From Alphaproteobacteria bacterium (GTDB taxonomy: Bacteria; Pseudomonadota; Alphaproteobacteria; Rickettsiales; VGDC01), in NCBI GenBank assembly GCA_016869895.1, contig VGDC01000039.1, positions 1 through 9,863 on the forward strand: DNA of 9,863 nucleotides. Reading direction: 5' to 3'. Below, piece after piece: positions 7,107 through 9,863 of this stretch. How positions within the stretch are numbered: the stretch's first letter is position 1; each line of letters opens with the position of its first letter. The notes under the pieces were generated by a model. It saw only the letters and a list, made by a program, of their open reading frames with translations, ran no database searches and had not been told where the DNA came from. The translations under genes and the position numbers were made by a program.

Positions 7107-7135
7107 ATATAGGGCTGGGGGATGGCTTTTTCAAG
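7107..7135 (-). promoter_or_regulatory. Putative RpoH (sigma-32) heat-shock promoter of grpE
   Basis: Read on the minus strand, CTTGAA (7135-7130) is followed after exactly 15 bases by CCCTATAT (7114-7107). The E. coli RpoH consensus is CTTGAA with CCCCATNT about 13-15 bases downstream, so the -35 is perfect and the -10 differs at one defined position. Transcription would start near 7099, leaving a leader of roughly 37 bases before grpE. The placement before a classical heat-shock gene makes chance less likely. No CIRCE element is seen in the region. Confidence 0.65.
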
Positions 7136-7248
7136 CCCCGCATTACGCCCATTCATAGCAGGTCACGGCCTTTTCCATAAGCTTTTATTGCCTTTCGGGC
7201 AAAAATTCTGCACAACAAGGGGCATAGCAAAACCATTCGGAGAATCCC

Positions 7249-7965
7249 ATGCGCCATTCTGGCCGCCAAGCTGACGCCCTGCGCGCCGTGACCATCACCC
7301 CCCATGCCAGCCGATATGCGGAAGGCTCGTGCCTCATCACCTTCGGAAACACCAAAGTGCTCTGCACCGCTACCGTGGAAGAAAAAGTGCCGCCTTTCCT
7401 CCGCAACACGGGCAAAGGTTGGGTGACCGCCGAATACGGTATGCTCCCCCGCTCCACCGACAGCCGCATGCCGCGCGAAGCCGCCAAAGGCAAGCAGAGT
7501 GGCCGCACGCAGGAAATCCAGCGTCTCATCGGTCGTTCGCTGCGCTCGGTGGTTGACCTGAAAGCCCTTGGCGAACGCCAGATCATCCTTGATTGCGACG
7601 TCATCGAAGCCGATGGCGGCACGCGCACCGCGTCCATCACCGGAGCGTATGTGGCTCTCCGCGCCGCACTCCAGAAACTGGTGGATGCCGGCACACTCCC
7701 TGCCCTGCCCTTCACCGATTCGGTTGCGGCGGTCTCCTGCGGTATCGTGGGCGGCACACCCATGCTCGACCTTGACTACCCCGAAGATTCCAGCGCCGAG
7801 GTGGATGCGAATTTCGTGCTCACCGGTTCGGGAAAAATCGTCGAAGTGCAAGGAACCGCGGAAGAAGCGCCCTTCAGCGAAGAAGAACTCTCCACCCTGT
7901 TGCAGCTGGCGAAGAAGGGCATTTCCGAGCTGACTGCGCTACAGGAAAAGGCGCTGGCCGCATGA
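7249..7965 (+). CDS. rph: Ribonuclease PH
   Basis: This phosphorolytic 3'-5' exoribonuclease trims the 3' ends of tRNA precursors and other RNAs in the cytoplasm, usually as a hexameric ring. The 238 residues match the standard length. Motifs include SGRTQEIQRLIGRSLR (84-99, phosphate-contacting Arg86), CDVIEADGGTRTASITGA (116-133, containing Arg126) and the conserved acidic pair Asp180 and Asp186 in YPEDSSAEVD. The family signature usually reads CDVLQADGG; here Gln is Glu. The ATG at 7249 has GGAG six bases upstream. The stop overlaps the start of rdgB by ATGA, and the two form the widespread rph-rdgB pair. The gene is divergent from grpE across 186 bases; no convincing housekeeping promoter was found for it there. 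Confidence 0.95.
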   Translation: MRHSGRQADALRAVTITPHASRYAEGSCLITFGNTKVLCTATVEEKVPPFLRNTGKGWVTAEYGMLPRSTDSRMPREAAKGKQSGRTQEIQRLIGRSLRSVVDLKALGERQIILDCDVIEADGGTRTASITGAYVALRAALQKLVDAGTLPALPFTDSVAAVSCGIVGGTPMLDLDYPEDSSAEVDANFVLTGSGKIVEVQGTAEEAPFSEEELSTLLQLAKKGISELTALQEKALAA

Positions 7966-8570
7966 GTGGGTTGCTCGCCAAAGGCAGCGAACTCGTCATC
8001 GCCAGCCATAACAAAGGCAAGGTGCGCGAAATCGCCGAATTGCTCGCGCCCTTCGGGTTCAATGTCACCTCCGCTGCGGCTTATGACCTGCCAGAACCGG
8101 AGGAAACAGGGCTGACCTTCGCCGCGAATGCGGAAATCAAAGCGCTGGCCACCTCCGCTGCTACGGGCAAGGCCTCCCTCTCCGATGATTCGGGACTGGC
8201 TGTGGAAGGGCTAGATGGCGCACCGGGCATCTATTCCGCGCGCTGGGCAGGGGAATCCAAGGATTTCGGCATGGCGATGGAACGCATCCGCCAAGAACTC
8301 ATCGCCAAAGGCATTCCTGAGAGCGATTGGCGCGCGAGCTTCATCTGCGCGCTTTGCCTGCACGTCCCCGGCCAAGAACCCCAGCATTTCGAGGGGCGCA
8401 TCGACGGCTTGCTGACCTTCCCGCCGCGCGGGGAAAAAGGCTTCGGCTATGACCCCATCTTCATCCCCGAAGGCCACACGCGCACCTTCGCGGAGATGGA
8501 CAGCACAGAGAAGCACGCCATGAGCCACCGCGCCCGGGCATTCAAGCTGTTCGTCAATGCCTTGAAATAG
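7962..8570 (+). CDS. rdgB: dITP/XTP pyrophosphatase (RdgB/HAM1 family)
   Basis: This enzyme hydrolyses non-canonical purine nucleotides (dITP, ITP, XTP) to monophosphate and pyrophosphate, keeping them out of DNA and RNA. The 202 residues show SHNKGK at 15-20, SDDSG at 74-78 followed by LDGAPGIYSARWAG, GFGYDPIF at 160-167 and SHRARA at 188-193, all standard for the family. One position stands out: the usual TFxENA motif reads TFAANA (52-57), so the Glu expected to help bind Mg is Ala55. The ATG overlaps the rph stop, implying translational coupling. Transcription of rph-rdgB appears to end at the hairpin immediately downstream; hemW, a frequent next gene in alphaproteobacteria, is absent here. 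Confidence 0.94.
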   Translation: MSGLLAKGSELVIASHNKGKVREIAELLAPFGFNVTSAAAYDLPEPEETGLTFAANAEIKALATSAATGKASLSDDSGLAVEGLDGAPGIYSARWAGESKDFGMAMERIRQELIAKGIPESDWRASFICALCLHVPGQEPQHFEGRIDGLLTFPPRGEKGFGYDPIFIPEGHTRTFAEMDSTEKHAMSHRARAFKLFVNALK

Positions 8571-8581
8571 TTTCAACGGTT

Positions 8582-8618
8582 AAAAAAGGCCGCCCCGTCA
8601 CCGGAGCGGCCTTTTTTT
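8582..8618. terminator. Bidirectional intrinsic terminator between rdgB and the DUF350 gene
   Basis: The run A6, a GGCCGC arm, a CCG/CGG inner pairing with one mismatch around a short loop, a GCGGCC arm and then T7 form a near-palindromic hairpin. It sits 11 bases after the rdgB stop and 11 bases after the DUF350 stop on the other strand. The A-run and T-run let it terminate in both directions, as expected between convergent genes. Confidence 0.9.
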
Positions 8619-8629
8619 CGTTCAGAATC

Positions 8630-9544
8630 TTAGTTCATCAACGATGCGACGATAAGGCCAAGGGAGATGTAAATCACGCCCTGCACCGCACCGATGGCGA
8701 TGTTGCGTTGGTTGATGACTTCATCGTTCACATTCAGCCCGAAGAGAATGGCACGTGCGGCGATGTAGGAAAGCAGGGTCATGCCCAGCAGCAGACCGAA
8801 GGAGAGCAGCGTCCACTGCACGAGCAGCTCGGAGACGCTATACAGCTCATAGACCATGATATGCGACGCCGCCATGATGGTGAAGGCATAGCCGATGCGG
8901 CGACCGGCGAAACGCAGCGCGACGGCGGCGTTGCCGTCATACAGCTCCTGCGGCAGGGATTTTCCGGGGTTCAGCTTGCCGAAGAGGCGCACATGGGCCA
9001 CACCCACGAAGGTGAGGATGGCCTGCGACATGATATAGACCGCAAGCAGCGAGAAGAGTCCGTCGAGCGAATCGGTGTTGATCCAGCTGGTGACGGCGGA
9101 GATGACGATGGCGGCAGCGATGACGTTACCCGCATCAACGATGGCCACGGCGACATTGCCGCGGATGAGCTCATCCCGCGCGGAGAAACGGTACAGCACC
9201 CAGCGGTCGAAGATGATGCGGGTGAGGAACATAAGTAGGATACCCGTCACGCCGTAAGTCGTCACCGTGATGAGCGAATCGGCGAGAGACTGCGTCCAGC
9301 TGCTGGGGATGATGCCCACCAGCACGATGGTGACACCGAAGACCACACCCGCCAGCGAGATGCCGAAGGCGGTGTTGTCCTTCTGGGTCAGCTCGAAGGA
9401 AGAATCGACGTGGGACACCAGACCCGCGAACAAGCGGAGCGACGCAAAGAGCGCGATGATGATGGCGAGGCTGAGAAGCAGGGTGAGGTTATAGCCATGA
9501 TCCCAGTAGATAAGGCTCTGTTCGGCGATTGCGGCTTCTTCCAC
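8630..9544 (-). CDS. Tandem DUF350 (UPF0719) integral membrane protein
   Basis: The 304 residues are almost entirely membrane-embedded, with about eight predicted spans (approximately 20-42, 59-79, 91-112, 131-154, 160-184, 204-228, 238-266 and 278-302). Every second span begins with a related motif of the form N-x-A-x-[AG]-(3-4)-G, at Asn57, Asn130, Asn205 and Asn281, spaced 73-76 residues apart. This is the pattern of the DUF350 family, here present as two fused copies. The function is unknown. A TTG codon at 9616 extends the frame, but the GTG at 9544 has a perfect AAGGAG six bases upstream, and the TTG lies inside a likely -35 box, so 9544 is preferred. The gene is downstream of nspC on the same strand, with its own probable promoter. 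E. coli YjfL, a DUF350 protein, lies near a glutathionylspermidine-synthase-like gene, so a polyamine link is possible but only inferred. Confidence 0.85.
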   Translation of the reverse strand: MEEAAIAEQSLIYWDHGYNLTLLLSLAIIIALFASLRLFAGLVSHVDSSFELTQKDNTAFGISLAGVVFGVTIVLVGIIPSSWTQSLADSLITVTTYGVTGILLMFLTRIIFDRWVLYRFSARDELIRGNVAVAIVDAGNVIAAAIVISAVTSWINTDSLDGLFSLLAVYIMSQAILTFVGVAHVRLFGKLNPGKSLPQELYDGNAAVALRFAGRRIGYAFTIMAASHIMVYELYSVSELLVQWTLLSFGLLLGMTLLSYIAARAILFGLNVNDEVINQRNIAIGAVQGVIYISLGLIVASLMN

Positions 9545-9550
9545 GGGTAG

Positions 9551-9556
9551 CTCCTT
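9551..9556 (-). promoter_or_regulatory. Strong ribosome binding site that fixes the GTG start of the DUF350 gene
   Basis: AAGGAG on the minus strand is followed by six bases and then GTG at 9544. No comparable site precedes the in-frame TTG at 9616, so the GTG is the better start. Confidence 0.7.
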
Positions 9557-9587
9557 CACTTGAGGTATAAGCGTTATTCCGCCTGTA

Positions 9588-9616
9588 GTTGTAGTCCCCG
9601 CGCGGTTATGCGTCAA
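9588..9616 (-). promoter_or_regulatory. Putative housekeeping promoter of the DUF350 gene
   Basis: On the minus strand, TTGACG (9616-9611) is followed by 17 bases and TACAAC (9593-9588). This is five of six consensus bases at -35, four of six at -10, and ideal spacing. Transcription would begin near 9581, about 37 bases before the GTG start. It lies in the 111-base gap between nspC and the DUF350 gene. Confidence 0.45.
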
Positions 9617-9655
9617 GCAAGGCCTTCAAATCTGGCATAAAAACCACGTAGGAAA

Positions 9656-9863
9656 TCAGCCGGAACGGCTTTTGAACGCTTCGTAACCGTAACGGCGCAT
9701 GACATCATAAGACCCATCGGCCTTGAGAATGCCGATATCCGGCAGGGGGATGCCGTTGAAGGTGGTGTTCTTGACGATCGTATACTGTGCCATATCGAGG
9801 AACACCAGCTTATCGCCGATTTCCAGCGGTGCATCGAAGCTATATTCACCGATGACATCGCCC
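9656..9863 (-). CDS. nspC: Carboxynorspermidine decarboxylase, C-terminal fragment
   Basis: The minus-strand frame enters from the right edge and stops with TGA at 9656, giving 68 residues beginning GDVIGEYSFDAPLEIGDKLV and ending in KSRSG. The pattern is that of the C-terminal beta-barrel of NspC-type, PLP-dependent group IV decarboxylases: GDVxGEY, then the PLxIGDKLVFLDMAQYT block, then FNGIPLPDI. The enzyme makes norspermidine or spermidine from carboxynorspermidine or carboxyspermidine, in the alternative polyamine pathway that does not use decarboxylated S-adenosylmethionine. The catalytic lysine and N-terminal barrel are outside the window. Diaminopimelate and ornithine decarboxylases share the fold, but the MAQYT and FNGIPLP segments favour NspC. 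The partner dehydrogenase would be expected just outside the window. Confidence 0.8.
   Translation of the reverse strand, partial: GDVIGEYSFDAPLEIGDKLVFLDMAQYTIVKNTTFNGIPLPDIGILKADGSYDVMRRYGYEAFKSRSG

Noticed and set aside
7188..7216. TTGCCT-17-CACAAC as a promoter for rph
   Set aside because: Spacing is ideal, but the -10 has only three matching bases and there is no other support.
7153..7851. A 232-codon open frame on the minus strand
   Set aside because: It is antisense to rph and runs across the grpE-rph intergenic region; rph is unambiguous.
9613..9858. An 81-codon open frame on the minus strand
   Set aside because: A different frame of the same strand encodes the recognisable C-terminus of NspC ending at 9656, so this one is a shadow.

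Overview
The window looks like chromosomal DNA from an alphaproteobacterium with moderately high GC. It carries housekeeping genes plus two metabolic loci cut by the window edges. The lineage call rests on the neighbourhoods: a zinc-ribbon protein divergent from ftsE, an ftsX-YdcF-plsC string, grpE divergent from rph-rdgB, and a putative RpoH-type promoter. I cannot name a genus. I see no mobile element, CRISPR array, tRNA or rRNA, and no gene-free stretch longer than 300 bases.

Left part (1-2664, all minus strand). Transcription runs from a zinc-ribbon, single-membrane-span protein into hypoxanthine phosphoribosyltransferase (hpt). It may continue into 4-hydroxyphenylpyruvate dioxygenase (hpd, tyrosine catabolism) and an unrecognised gene cut by the left edge. 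A short AT-rich divergent intergenic region (2665-2801) separates this block from ftsE on the plus strand.

Middle part (2802-7062). FtsE, the ATPase of the FtsEX cell-division complex, is on the plus strand. Its membrane partner FtsX lies about 2.1 kb away on the minus strand, in a tightly packed operon grpE > ftsX > DUF218/YdcF-like > plsC > hypothetical protein. The order ftsX-YdcF-plsC is the usual alphaproteobacterial order, so it appears to have been inverted away from ftsE and placed behind grpE. A good match to an RpoH (sigma-32) heat-shock promoter sits before grpE, and hrcA, commonly found here in alphaproteobacteria, is absent.

Right part (7249-9863). rph (RNase PH) and rdgB (dITP/XTP pyrophosphatase) overlap by ATGA on the plus strand and end at a strong bidirectional hairpin. 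Facing them on the minus strand is an eight-span DUF350 membrane protein with a fourfold internal repeat. It lies directly downstream of the C-terminal end of nspC (carboxynorspermidine decarboxylase), which suggests the alternative norspermidine/spermidine pathway.

I found no clear-cut undescribed system. The strongest leads are the split, inverted ftsE/ftsX with ftsX under apparent heat-shock control, and the DUF350 protein next to a polyamine gene.
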